Shown: in pieces, positions 37,308 to 48,350 of the stretch
Layout of the letters: the number at the start of each line of letters is the position of its first letter
Position numbering within the stretch: the first letter of the stretch is position 1
NCBI GenBank assembly: GCA_000469685.2
Contig: LS997565.1
Location: forward strand, 3,312,005 to 3,376,004
Source of the DNA: Haemonchus contortus
Taxonomy: Eukaryota; Nematoda; Chromadorea; Rhabditida; Trichostrongylidae
Direction of reading: 5' to 3'
Length of the DNA: 64,000 nucleotides
Notes under the pieces: model-generated
Told to the model about the DNA's origin: nothing
Database searches by the model: none
Seen by the model: the letters and a program-made list of their open reading frames with translations, nothing else
Translations under genes and position numbers: made by a program

Positions 37308-38072
37308 TTGTTAGAATTCTTCTGCCGTACGAGCTTTTCAGGTGGAACACTATTAATTAACGGCCTAACGTTTCGACGTAATCGTCGTCTTCAGAGGCCT
37401 AAACGCAATTCGAGAAGTTTTGCAATATCCGATAGCGTGTCGTCCTGTTTCACCGATATAGGTTGAAGCACATGCCTGACATTCTAGCTGGTAGATCACG
37501 CCCATAAGTGCGCAATCACCTGCTTTCCAGTAGGGACATATTGTACAGTCGTTTGTCAAGCACTGTTTATCGTAGAGCCGGTTTCGAACCAACTGTTGCT
37601 TGATGTTGCTGTTGGGTATATTCACCAATTGGACTACATCTTGCAGGTCAGCTCTGGAAATGCTCCGTCAAAGACAAAGGGGTAGTATCGTAACGCACGA
37701 AGACCATTGCGTATTGGTGCGGCGCTTTCCACAACTCTGTGTTACCGTATAGCCATTCGCAGCAGCTATCTTTCAAGCTAAACTTCGTGACTCGTGAAGC
37801 TCAAGTTCACCCGTGCAGATACTTGTTGCCGTTCTTAGCATGTTGTTGACAACTGCACGTTTGACGGCTTGTGGATGAGCTGATGTAGCGTGACACTTTG
37901 ACTTGTGTGTTAAGATAAGGGAGCCAACCGTTATGTGGTATCTCTCGTGTGAGTTTAATGTACTGTGACTGCTCCTTCATAAGTCGAAAACATTCGTCCA
38001 TTTCGAACTGTGTAGACGTCACGATGAAGCAGTCGTCGATATATCTGCAGTACATTAAAGGATGACGTTCCA
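37308..38072 (-). mobile_element. 5'-truncated Penelope-like element (RT end plus GIY-YIG endonuclease)
   Basis: On the minus strand, 38073-37807 encodes the reverse transcriptase catalytic box (YCRYIDDCFIVT) and WLPYLNTQV. After a change of frame, 37628-37365 encodes a GIY-YIG endonuclease (CTICPYWKAGDC, GVIYQLECQAC, STYIGETGRHA). RT followed by GIY-YIG is diagnostic of Penelope-like elements. The insert is bordered by AATATCGGTTCG at 37296-37307 and again at 38073-38084, a likely 12-bp target duplication. The 3' terminal piece (37308-37400) recurs alone at 49270-49365. It lies in intron 1 of gene D. Confidence 0.88.
37362..37399 (-). ncRNA. Possible hammerhead-like ribozyme in Penelope terminus
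   Basis: Minus strand order: GGCCU, CUGAAGA, stem-loop GACG-AUUA-CGUC, GAAA, CGUU, AGGCC. The outer GGCCU/AGGCC strands pair. This follows the hammerhead plan with a minimal third stem, and such ribozymes are known in Penelope-like elements. An unpaired C before the GACG stem departs from the consensus, so activity is uncertain. Confidence 0.4.
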
Positions 38073-40883
38073 AATATCGGTTCGCTTCGCCTCTGAATCA
38101 TACGAACCAGCGCAAGCCGTCACACGCTGATAACGTAGTCAGGGATAATAATAAAGATTAAGAGCCATCATATGACAATTACTGATATGAGAATATTAAG
38201 ATGAAATATGAATGAATATCAACAAGGTACTATTGGAGAGCTATGAAGGACGGATAGGCTAGTAAACCAATGAGTATGAGTAGGGTGGTTTCCCGCTTAC
38301 ACCACACCAAAGGGGGATTTCAAAAATTTTCATGCGACGTGAACCCACATCGATCTTTTTGAGTACAAAGTTCATCAAGTAAAAACATCGTTAGCTCACC
38401 TTCCTGTTTGGGAAGCTGTGATAAGTTGGTGTCATTTTTGATGTCAAACGAGTGAAGCGTAGGAATCTACTCTGAGTATTCTTCTTCAGGAAGTTACGGA
38501 ATCCCTGCAACATTTTCATCGCATCGGTTGCTCTAGGAGACGTTATGTTTATGTTTTCTTTCTTTATAAGTGCTGCTACATACAACATGTAAGTCTTCAA
38601 TATTTGTCATTATCCCTTTACTTATGCATTTTAGCAGGCCCGATTGAAAGTCACCACAACTAAGACATACTGGAAACCAACTCAGTTCAACAAGTGGTGG
38701 TATAGCTGTTTTGTCGATACTCATGCGAGAAGTTGACAGGTATGTTACCAGTGGTTCATTTTGTGAATGAATGAATAGTGATCTACCCATTTTTATTTAT
38801 AGAAACGTCATCTGCACAATGACTGCGCCACTACGTCCACCACTAGTTGAAATTTGTACCCTAATTGGCACTACCTTATGCGTACTATTGATCATTTGCT
38901 ATAGTTTGTTTGGATTTTTCATAAGGAAGCTGCGGTTGAGTATGATTTACACCTCTTCCACATTCTTTTCATTTCATTTGTTTCCAGTTTTAGAATGTAT
39001 GAGAAAGGATGATGGTGCCATTTTGAGCAAGAACATTTGCCTTTTCCATCACCTTTATGAACCATGTAACCTATGGCCCGTTAATCATCGACTTCCGTTC
39101 AACGGGTACCGAAAATATCCCTGATCGCCTCGGTCTCTGGTAAATGTAGTCCAGTAGGTCCTCCTTGCTTCAGAACTTATGGCTTCTCATAATTTCTTTC
39201 AGAGCTCTCGTAAACGAATCTGACCATCGAGGTAGCGGTGTCCCGATGACCGTTTAACATCCCAATGGATCCAGTTAGTAAGCACCCTGGACCGAAGTCA
39301 TCACAGAATAGCACAGTGTCATAAAATCGCCTGATATTTGATTGGTTGGCGTAAGCGACATCGTCTCTTATCTTCGCTCGTTGACGCAGCTCGAAACTCT
39401 GGATTTCTTGCACCGGAAAACTCTTTTCCCCTCGCTTTGGATATGCATACAGTTCGAGTGTCTGAGGCTCAAGTCAGATCAGTGAGGATTCAAAGAATTC
39501 TCTCCTGCTTCATTTTGGAGTCAGACCATCATGCTGACTCCTCGATTCCGGCACACAGACGTGCGAATCGTAGGATTCATGCCACACCGTGATGGATGAA
39601 GGAAACTACAGGAGCCAGTCCTATTTCCGAACATCGAACCGTTGTCCGATTCGCTCAACAGTGTCCGACCGCTTGATATTCGATGTTATAAGCTTCAATC
39701 TGGAAGGACTCAGTTTGACATTTTTCTGTTATTCTTATGGATACAATTGAACTGCACAAGAATTCAAAGCGTGGGAGCGACGACGTGAACAGATAGAAGG
39801 TTGGGCAGCTGCAGCACAAGGTAGTCGGGAGATAGTTGTCGAACGTAGGCGGAGGATTCTGGCTGTCTAGACCAAGGAGCTCCTCGTCCTGAGAAATTGT
39901 TCCATTTAATTTTCTCCGTGTCATCTGCTCGCGATGCTGGCCAAAGAAAAGAAAGGACTTAACAAACAACACGTATTCCTGCTATTTTTTGAACACCTCA
40001 GTTTGTATTCAGGTACCGAAAGCATGAAGAACGTTTATCGCTCGCTACTTGTAATCACCATATCAATTATATTTGGGTATTTCGGCGCGATGGCCATTGC
40101 AATGACAGAGGATCTTACCAATCCTTCAGTATTTCCGATACAACTAGCCGGACTCTGCATGAGTTTCGCGACATCGGTCAATTTTTTTGCTTACTACTGG
40201 CTAAGGTTAGTACCTCTCGTTTATTTTCTCGAGCAGTACTTTTATTACAGAAATAGGCTGCGTTTTTTTTCCGAGAAATACAGTTTCTACAGTCTCATTC
40301 GCAGCTTTCCCTAGCATTCAGTTGTATAAAGAACTCTTTCTATAAGATCAGGCAGTCCTCCTATCCATTGTCTAAAGCTTCACCTCGCGTCCCTCTAGTG
40401 TGCCTGAACAGTTTAACTATCTTCTCATAGTCGGTTTGCCTTCAACCGTCGCTCCCGGAGTAACGTTCATCTACGTGCAGACATGCGCAGCTGAGCCTAC
40501 GCAAGAAATGGATGTTTTGCACATCGCACTGTAAACGCTTTCTTTTTCTATCACCTGTGCAGAGCCCTAACTCCACTGTAATATCACTGACGAAAAATAT
40601 ATTTCAGATTAGTTGCAACGTTGGACCTTCTCATTGACGAAAATACCCCCCCCCTCCTCTTCCTTGCATGTAAACCTTTGCGTGACCTACTACATTTCGC
40701 TCAATAACTATTTAACATCGTTACGAATAGAACGACTAACCCCTCTTTTATAGCGCTCCGTATCGTGAAGTTTTCGACAGCGTACTCGGAATCGGTCGAC
40801 TAAAAAGCATCGTTTCCTCAAATAGCAATTCAATGGTTCAACATACAACAACTCGTCTCTCTACTGTGTTTCGTGAGCTGTAA

Positions 40884-42858
40884 CTATGGCTGTTTTCTAG
40901 CTCACCCTAGTCTTCGCAAGCATCGCTGTTCCTTTCTCAAGTATAGTTCCATATGTTGATCCAGTAGAACTTACATTTCATAGAAAACACCATTTTTGCT
41001 GAACAGATCTATGAAAGCGTATGCGTAAGATTTTGAGTTTTGAAAAAACATTGTGAGCAAAAAATCGATTTCATGTGTTTATATTCACCAGCCGATTTCG
41101 TACGTGTTTCCATGTGGCGTTACAGTACCTCTGCAATGGGCCAAACGAATTTGTGCAAGTCCATGACACGGCCATTGACTGATACCAGGACCAAAATTTG
41201 CTTGCTCGTGCTGCCTGCAGCTCACGGTAATGATACGAGGCTTCTAAAAATGCCATCGGAGCTCCATTTCATCATCATTTGATGTTTTCAAAAAGTGATT
41301 GAAATATCTAGACAGTGTCCTCCGGGTTACAGCCGAGATGGAGACTGGGAAAAAGTTGGACTGGCACTGTTAGCTGGCGAATTTGCTGTTGTTTCTGATA
41401 GCCGATAAGAGCCGTTTTGTAACGATTCTATAATAAAAAACAAAACTAGAAATCACAAGTGGTGGATGAATTCATTCAGCTATGTCTTTGGTTTTGCAAA
41501 TGCACTGATTTCCCCTACGATCTTTTGGTAGCTTTAATGAGGTTCTAATGCAAGGATTGCAAAGACACTACATATGCGTATAAGGTAGATGCCCTCTTGT
41601 GGGTTTAAATCCGGCCCCTCCTTCGCTGAAACCTATTGAAACAGATCTGTCGAGCATTCGACCTTGGAGCTTCTTTTAGGCGATTTGTGCGCATCTCGTT
41701 GGAAGGATTCTCAGCCTGGAACAAGATGGTCGAAAATGAACCTCAATTCTGGCAACCGATTGCGATATCAGAATGTCGCTTACTTTAGATCTTTTCTTGG
41801 CGGTGATCAAGCGTCAAGGTGTCCATTCGGAAAATGTAAAATTCTTGCACGATAATGAAAAAACCACAAACCTATGGAAAATCGAAGAGTTGGGCTGAGA
41901 GGTTTTGCCTCACGAGCCATATACCCAAATCTGTAGGACTATCATTTGTTCAAATTCATGCAGCACTCCTCAGCAGGAAAAGCGTCAGCCTGCAGTGAGG
42001 GCGTCAGAATTTGTGTGCCCAACTTCTTCGAGAGCTCTCCAAGGAGAGTATTCATACCTTACGTATTAAATGGAGATTAGTCGTTGATAATGAAGGCAAA
42101 TATATTTGAGATTGATGTGCTTTAATTTCCTTCGCATGATAAAATAAATTGTTGACCAAAAGCGACATCTTAATCTTGCCAATGCATACAAGATTAGAGT
42201 CCTTATAGTAAGTCTATGGGAGCTCCCAGAAAAACTTGGGAGAAAGCTAGACTATTATTGAAATTTTGGCGGATATGTACTTTCCACCAACCTCGTATTT
42301 TTGGTCAAATGATTGTAAAGATGAAATGCTTTCAGTGAATGTCGGAAAAAAGACAATTTTTGCAGAACTCTGTTTGTTTCCTTCAGTGCTGCGGACTCCA
42401 TCTGGCTGCCGACAACAAGAATGCTTATTTGGTTGTTCAGTTCTGAAGACGTTCTTTGTCTTAGTTGAAAGGAAACAACTTCTGTTCATGAAAGCAGTTA
42501 ATCATATCCTTTGCTTGATCTGTCATTTCAAAACTCTTATCATACTATTATCAATTTCTCATGAAGAGCAGTTGAGTACGTTCATTTTTCAGCTAGCTAG
42601 TTTGACATAGGTAGGTTGATTATTTACTTCACTATATATTTACTATTTATTTTAACGAGTAGGTTTTCCTTTCCTTTCAAGGTCCAGGTAGAAAAAATCT
42701 CTGTTTCCTCAGCTAAAAAACTCTCCTGAGTACCATGTAGGCTCGCAAAGTCGCTAAACCTTTTGCCTTAGTGTTCAATGTTTGAAGAAAGAGGTCCCCC
42801 GCCTGCTACCCAAATACATTTTCGCCGATATCTGAACTGACATCACTCTCCTTTTCAG
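40884..42858. other. Spacer between gene D and the small Cys-tailed gene
   Basis: Nearly 2 kb, shared with 21904-23726. Open frames of 80-114 codons (for example 42266-42610) are interrupted in the other copy, so I do not call them genes. It may include the promoter of the small gene. Confidence 0.45.
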
Positions 42859-42870
42859 AGGTACCCTCAA
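42857..42870 (+). promoter_or_regulatory. Probable trans-splice acceptor of the small Cys-tailed gene
   Basis: CTCCTTTTCAG ends at 42858 and the ATG is at 42870, leaving an 11-nt leader. The acceptor is kept in the pseudogene copy (ending 23726). Inferred by analogy with nematode spliced-leader sites. Confidence 0.5.
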
Positions 42871-43192
42871 TGTATAGGGAGCGCTACTATGCCTCTCCTG
42901 TAGCGCACTATGATCCTTATTATGACTATCCGAGTGAATACCCTCAGCCTTACTATCCTCCGTCGTCATACTATCCCTCACCGTATACCAGTCAATCGCC
43001 AATGTACGAAGCTAATAACAGGTAATTTCTAGAGCTTCAAACGATTTCCGTGTTGGATCCTACATTATTCTGCAGGAACACTTCTTCAGGAACGTCTTCA
43101 TGGACAGTTGTCTCGGAGCCTGCCTAGGATCCTGTGTTGCAAACTTACTTTGTTGCTGCTTGACACCAAACTATGGAGACTGTTACTGCTAG
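42870..43192 (+). CDS. Small Tyr/Pro-rich protein with Cys-rich C-terminus, 84 aa, 2 exons
   Basis: Exons 42870-43021 and 43090-43192, joined in frame through an acceptor TTCTTCAG at 43082-43089. Residues 1-50 are strikingly rich in Tyr and Pro (MYRERYYASP, YDPYYDYPSEYPQPYYPPSS). Residues 52-84 hold nine cysteines, including LLCCCL, in a short hydrophobic setting (CLGACLGSCVANLLCCCLTP) and end GDCYC. This layout, a polar Pro/Tyr-rich head and a Cys-rich membrane-like tail, resembles small CYSTM-type tail-anchored proteins, but I do not assign a family. There is no signal peptide. An alternative upstream acceptor (TTCTGCAG at 43069-43076) would give a different, shorter tail. Function unknown; it lies tail-to-tail with gene F. 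Confidence 0.65.
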
Positions 43193-43484
43193 ATGTCATT
43201 GAAAAAATCATCGAAATAGAAGAGTTCAAGGTTATTGAAGATGTTCATGTGTTGACAAATAAAATTAAGGATGCAGTACAAAACCGCATGCAGCATATAC
43301 TCTGTCTTGAACCTGGTTGTGCCATCTGTTTGGAGTGTAGAAATGAGTGTCAACACGTATGTAACATATCCAGGCTTTATTATAAAAATAAAAAGTAACG
43401 TCAGCAGAAATTTGGAGATGGGGATAATAGGGACATTAGGGATAATACTCCGCAGAATTTTTTTTGATGGCTCAAGCAACATAA

Positions 43485-46400
43485 TCACGGATTGGTGCTG
43501 TCAGTGAGAGTCGCGGTGCGGATTGATATTTGTTGAACAGTAGTTAACTTCTTTGATAGAAAGAAATTTTTCAAGCGACCAATTCCAAGAACATTGTCGA
43601 ACACTTCACGATACTGAGAGCTGAAACGATGTTTTTATTTCCTTCAACACCGGTAATGCAGTGCTAGGTAAGATGGTTGGTCACAGAAGCTCTGGAAAGA
43701 ATCACGTCTCATCCTCGGGAGGGTTCTCTTCTATCAGAAACCGCTAAAGGGATGTACTCAAAAAATTGCAAAGTGGTTGACGATAAATTGACTGCGACTA
43801 GGTGTCAATTGAAAACATGGAGCAGCCATGACATAGGTTGACAGAACCGTCTGAAAAAAGCTCACAACAAGCATGATGAGAACTCATCAGATTATCATCT
43901 TTACTGAGAGTGCAAGAAACTGGTTGCAAAAGGATCGTATGCATCTGTGTGTGTGTCTTGCTCAACAGTCAAGCTCAACGTGATGCAGCGGGTGTTGTCA
44001 GGCTTAGTTGCCTAGCACTACTGAAGCTCTTGAAAGTACAGCTCACTACAATTCTGAGATATCCAGTCCCAGACGAATGAGGTCAGTGAGAGTCCGGAAT
44101 ACTGCAAAAGTGACGAAAAATATGCGAAAATAGACTTCCTATAGGGATTATAAGACTTTAAAAAAGTACTACAGTTAGGGGTTGGACGAGAATAAGAGGA
44201 AAGTTTCATGGAAGGGTATTTAAATGAGCTGTCCAAATGCGAGTGTATCATTGCAGAGGTGCGTACAACGTGTGCGCGCCTTTGTGAACAATGCAACATC
44301 TAAAATCTACATTGCCGTGAAAACTCGTCCGCCTTTGGGTGTGTGCGTCGGACAAGCCGGTTTTAGGGCCTCCAAGTGCTCTAATTTCCTAGCCCAAAGT
44401 GCCCTTTCCTATCCTAGGGAAACCATTTTTATCGTGAACGTGATATCAGGCAGTGTTAGGTCACTGTATAGGGATATTGTAGTCAGGCCTGAAACAAAGC
44501 AGCCTGTATCCCGCTTCAGAACTTCCTTTCACAATTGAATCGGAACCAAAGTTTTGTCAAGCATACACTGCTAGAAGCTTGAAGGTAGTAAGTTTGGTCA
44601 TTTATGAAGAAGAATTTCTGGTTGAAATAAGAGTATTCTCAATGCGAGAGTGTAAATGGAAAGTTGTTGAATTGGGGCAGAGCTTAGAAGCACCATCCAC
44701 AGAGGAAAACACGAACCTCAACGAGTAATAAGCAAAAAAGTTGACTGTAGTTCCGAAGTTCATGAGGAGTCCTGCCAGTAATATCGGAGAGATCGAAGGA
44801 TTGTTAAGATCATCTGTCAGTGCTACGGCCATTGCTCCGAAATTCCCAAAAACGATTGTTAGACTAATAACAATCAAGGATCGATAGACGCTTTTCATAT
44901 TTTCGGTGCCTGAAAAAGCAATTCTCAGTTATTAGTAAAGCATGGATGCAACAGTAGCTGGTACATAGGTCATGCTATTTTCAATTTTTATTGAGTTTTT
45001 TCTCGCAAAAAGTGATTTCAATGGCTGCTTTTCTAAGTAATTTTCATTGCCTTAATATCCGGAATACCGGGTTTTTCTTTCAAACGGCTGTCCATCGATT
45101 CAACCACGGCCCGAAGTTTTTGTCAATTCTGGTGGTCTGTTTATGCCATGCTTCCCGCATTCGTATAGCAAAATAACGGAGTCAGGAAGAAAGACCACAT
45201 GTCAGGAAATTTGCCTCATAATTAAAACCTTACTGATTGAGGTAAATATTCCCTCTCTGTCCTGCATTGACTCTCAAAATGTGATTTTTGGAAAAAAAAA
45301 TACGTAAATGGTGAGAAATGCCAATAAAAACGTACTCATTTGCAACTTTTTCAAAAATAGACCAAACACACTATAGCAAATTATCAATAGGATAGATACT
45401 ATAGCAATCGTTTTGACGTAAAGTTCATTGATAGGTGGACGTAACGGCATTGCCAGAGTGCATACGACTTTTCTGCAAGTGAATTTACATATAGAACATT
45501 TTCAATCTATCCATATACTCTGTGTACTCATAGTGGCTTACTCTTCTGCCGTACGGTTAATAATTATCAGAACGTCTACGATAACCGCAAATATGCAACC
45601 TGGTAGAAGCTGTGCCGCTATGTAGAACTTGACGTAAGAAGTGGTTAGGACTTCGCTAAATGTTAAGGGTATAAATTTACAGGAAAAATTCCCTAGAGAG
45701 ACGATTAGATCAGAGTGTTTGTTCTTTATTCTGAAACAACAAGTATCTTACTAGAAAGCTGTCAGCGATAGAATTCTGTCTATGGCCAGATTGAGAAGGA
45801 GCATTGCTGAAAAGCACGAGCCGAAGATAGGGGCTATATGGAGATAAACGCAAACATCTTGTGGGATTTGGTGATCGTTGTATCTGAAAACGTCTGCTTT
45901 AAATAATAAGAAATAGTTACCAATCGGCTGATGGGCCTCTAATGTTGGGTACAGCACAGGGATTCGAGTTGACTAACTTATGTGTGGATCAGCGGTCTAA
46001 CGACTAGTTTTTAAACGGATATAGTACGATGTCTTTACTGGAGTTATCAGCACAGTATGGAAAAAACGTGGTTTGTTGGTAATGGAATTGTGTAGTGGTT
46101 GGTTTGACAGAGGCTTTTCAAGCGTCCTTCTCTGGAAAGCTCTTCATGATGGTCCAGTGATAAGATCATGGAGCAGTGTGCAAACTTTATTAACAAAAAG
46201 ATTTAGAGAAATTTTGAAAACCTACATTTTATAGGTAAAAACAGTTGTGTAGAAGGAAAACATCAGCATAATATCGCCCAGAGCGATCAAAGCGATGAAT
46301 ATGTTGCAAGGATTCCGCAACTTCCTAAAGGAAAATAATCGTGGTAGATGAAAGGTTGTGATCAGGGAGCACTGAGTTGGTTTGAGTTGGTTTGAGCAAG

Positions 46401-46944
46401 CATGTCATCAAGAATTCATCTATTACTCTGAACTTACATACACACACATACACATATGCTGGGAGGAAGGTTAGCTGTAATGGTCAGTTCCTACCATGTT
46501 AAATGGATAGTATTGTCGTTTAGATGACTCCTTCTTAGAGTGCCTTTACACAAAAAGTGAATCGCTTCATTCAGCAGCCACTTGAGGGTTCATAAAAAAA
46601 AGTAGCTGAATCTGAGGTGTAATTAACAAGCAGAAACATCCAGTTGTTTTCATCGTTCTCACAGACCCATTAATTGATGACCTTGCCTGACTGCTTTTCA
46701 AAAAGTCTTCCATTCTCTTTCAATATGTTAGTTTCAAGAATAGGAAAGGAGCAGAACCAATTCGTCCTGAGGTGTGAGTTAAAGCTTCCAGGTGTACATA
46801 AAACTAGCTAAAAGACATTTTGAACAAAATCGCTTACCTCGATAATACTGTGGCATATACGATGAAGGTATTTCCAATTACACTTATTGTTGGTACTACA
46901 ATATATAGAACTTGATAAGTAATTGATACCGTGTTCATAAACAT
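43485..46944 (-). CDS. Gene F: intact srsx-family 7TM chemoreceptor, 305 aa
   Basis: Exons (minus): 46944-46838, 46324-46226, 45883-45752, 45655-45542, 45472-45336, 44909-44717, 43620-43485. All introns are GT-AG, including intron 3 (GTAAGA). The protein starts MFMNTVSITYQVLYIVVPTI with VIGNTFIV in TM1; LIALGDIMLMFSFY (TM2); IPQDVCVYLHIAPIFGSCF then LAIDRILSL (TM3); AQLLPGCIFAVIVDVL (TM4); VVCTLAMPLRPP loop; VSILLIICYSVFGLFL (TM5); NVFG-type TM6 from SVYRSLIVISLTIVFG; VNFFAYYSLR (TM7); then SQYREVFDNVLGIGRLKN. The tail differs from the other genes. It is the most regular model in the window. Expected role: chemosensory GPCR; ligand unknown. Confidence 0.88.
43621..44716 (-). other. Intron 6 of gene F, long, with an unassigned open frame on the other strand
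   Basis: The intron is 1.1 kb. A plus-strand open frame of 104 codons at 44224-44538 (MSCPNASVSLQRCVQ...) is the best uninterrupted frame here but has no recognised motif and no paralogue in the window. I leave it uncalled. A nested gene cannot be excluded. Confidence 0.4.
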
Positions 46945-47239
46945 GTGGGAAGGATCTTTCTGAAGAATGCATCGTGATTAATACGAAAATATCGCTGGCC
47001 GTAGCACGAAAAGTAGCTGGATTTGTGAAAATTCTTCCAGAAGACATTGAGACATAAGGAAATCAGTACCGTATCTGAGAGACAGTTTTCCGAAAAGTGC
47101 TTTTGCTCGGTTCTCCTCGAATTGTGATTAATAAAGGTTCAAACAACACTGCAAGGAAATGATTCAAACGAGAATCTCTCCAATTAACGGCATTTTTGCC
47201 ACAGTGTTGTTTTCAATTTTGTTCTTTTAAGTGCTTTCG

Positions 47240-47499
47240 TAGGAGGGGGTGGTAAAGGGAAGTGGCGGGCTATCTCACACGCATTGCCACGGGTTCGAAC
47301 CCGGATCGATATCCCCCGCACAAGTGTGATTGAGTGAGTGTGATTTTTTCAATGTAATCCCAACATTTGAAAAAAAGCCAGCTAGCTGATGTAAGAGCTA
47401 TGGCGGACCTACCGTAGACACGAAGTTCCAAGTGGAGATGAAGCAGCAACCTGTTCGGTAACAAATAAAGTTGCCTCATTCCACGAAAAAAAAAAAAAA
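47240..47499 (+). mobile_element. tRNA-derived SINE-like element with poly-A tail
   Basis: The head has a possible A box (TGGTAAAGGGAAGTGG near 47250) and a perfect B-box-like GGTTCGAACCC at 47292-47302, spaced as in a tRNA-type pol III promoter. An unrelated body follows and ends in an A tract of about 14 at 47486-47499. A degraded relative is at 28528-28700. It does not fold as a functional tRNA by eye (no convincing acceptor stem). Target duplication was not found. Confidence 0.65.
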
Positions 47500-48264
47500 C
47501 GTAATTGTTTTGAAATTCGGCGGATAGCAGTGTTTTCGAGGAACTGTTAGTGAGGACGGATATGAGCGCCGGCCAAAATATTCATTTGTTTCGGAGACTA
47601 TTATAGCGGAATGATTTACGCATTAAGCTATCAAGCAAAAATTCTGTGAAAAAACAATCCGCCACGAATGAGAAGAGAGCATAGCGTTACTAATAATTCA
47701 TTGAATAGAGTTGTAACTAATGAAATGTCTTAGAAAAAATTCAAACTCTGAGCTCTAGTCCAGTTCTTTCGTCCGAAAGACGCCCTTTAAAAGCTATCAA
47801 TGTAGAAACTCTGGTGACAGTAACCAAGTTCATACACTCCCAAGACTCTACAATTTTTGAAGAAGAGAGCTTTCTAGTAAGTTTTCTATAGTACTGAAAA
47901 ACCGCTTAGACCATACCCTACTAAGCAGATGATCCAAGAGCAAAAAGGTTTACTCGAAGCTTTCAAAGAACCGGTAATATGCGCTTCAGATTTATGAAGA
48001 CTGTCCATGAGATATCATCGCTCTCATTTCCCCAGCAAATATTTGATCGTGGAAAACCCGCTGAACTTCAAATTCGCTGATTTGCCTTGAAGTCGGTACT
48101 GGACCAAATCCAAGCAAAAGTTTTGGTACCTACCACCCTGTTAGGCTACCGTTCTACTACATATTTAGTAGCAGTAGGGTAGCTCAACATCCATTCGGTG
48201 CGAGTTTCAAAAACATCAACTACTGGGTTGGTAACTAAGAACTATCTATCTCAACTTTACTTAA

Positions 48265-48350
48265 CTTCTATCTCAACTTTACTTATAAGTTGAGATAGAA
48301 GAACTTATAAGTTCTTCTATCTCAACTTATAAGTAAAGTTGAGATAGAAG
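48265..48350. repeat. Perfect 86-bp palindrome (43-nt arms, no spacer)
   Basis: Centred on AACTTATAAGTT between 48307 and 48308, every base pairs outwards for 43 positions. Each arm also contains TCTATCTCAACT and its own inverted copy, so it can form nested hairpins. Another TATCTCAACTTTACTT copy lies just to the left (about 48247-48262). No gene overlaps. Confidence 0.85.

Larger units (their letters stand above)
36855..40883 (+). pseudogene. Gene D: srsx chemoreceptor lacking exon 3 and most of exon 4
   Basis: Exon 1 is 36855-36961, exon 2 is 38490-38588, a 3' remnant of exon 4 is about 38692-38739 (GGIAVLSILMREVD), exon 5 is 38803-38939, exon 6 is 40013-40205 and exon 7 is 40754-40883. 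The surviving exons have normal lengths, frames and splice sites (exon 5: NVICTMTAPLRPPLVEI; exon 6: NVYRSLLVITISIIFGYF; exon 7: APYREVFDSVLGIGR). Between exon 2 and the exon 4 remnant only about 100 bases remain, so TM3 with its Cys and DRL motif and much of TM4 are deleted. A functional 7TM receptor is not possible. Intron 1 holds a Penelope-like fragment. Confidence 0.85.
40440..43195. repeat. Duplicated block copy 2 (pairs with 21390-24070)
   Basis: This is the 3' half of gene D plus its downstream flank and the intact small Cys-tailed gene. Same order and orientation as at 21390-24070. A cytosine tract in intron 6 (about 40648, likewise 21630 and 9343) is shared by gene A, the orphan copy and gene D. 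Confidence 0.85.

Noticed and set aside
47285..47310. Possible tRNA gene (GGTTCGAACCC)
   Set aside because: The acceptor and anticodon stems do not pair convincingly, and the body continues to a poly-A tract, so SINE is preferred.
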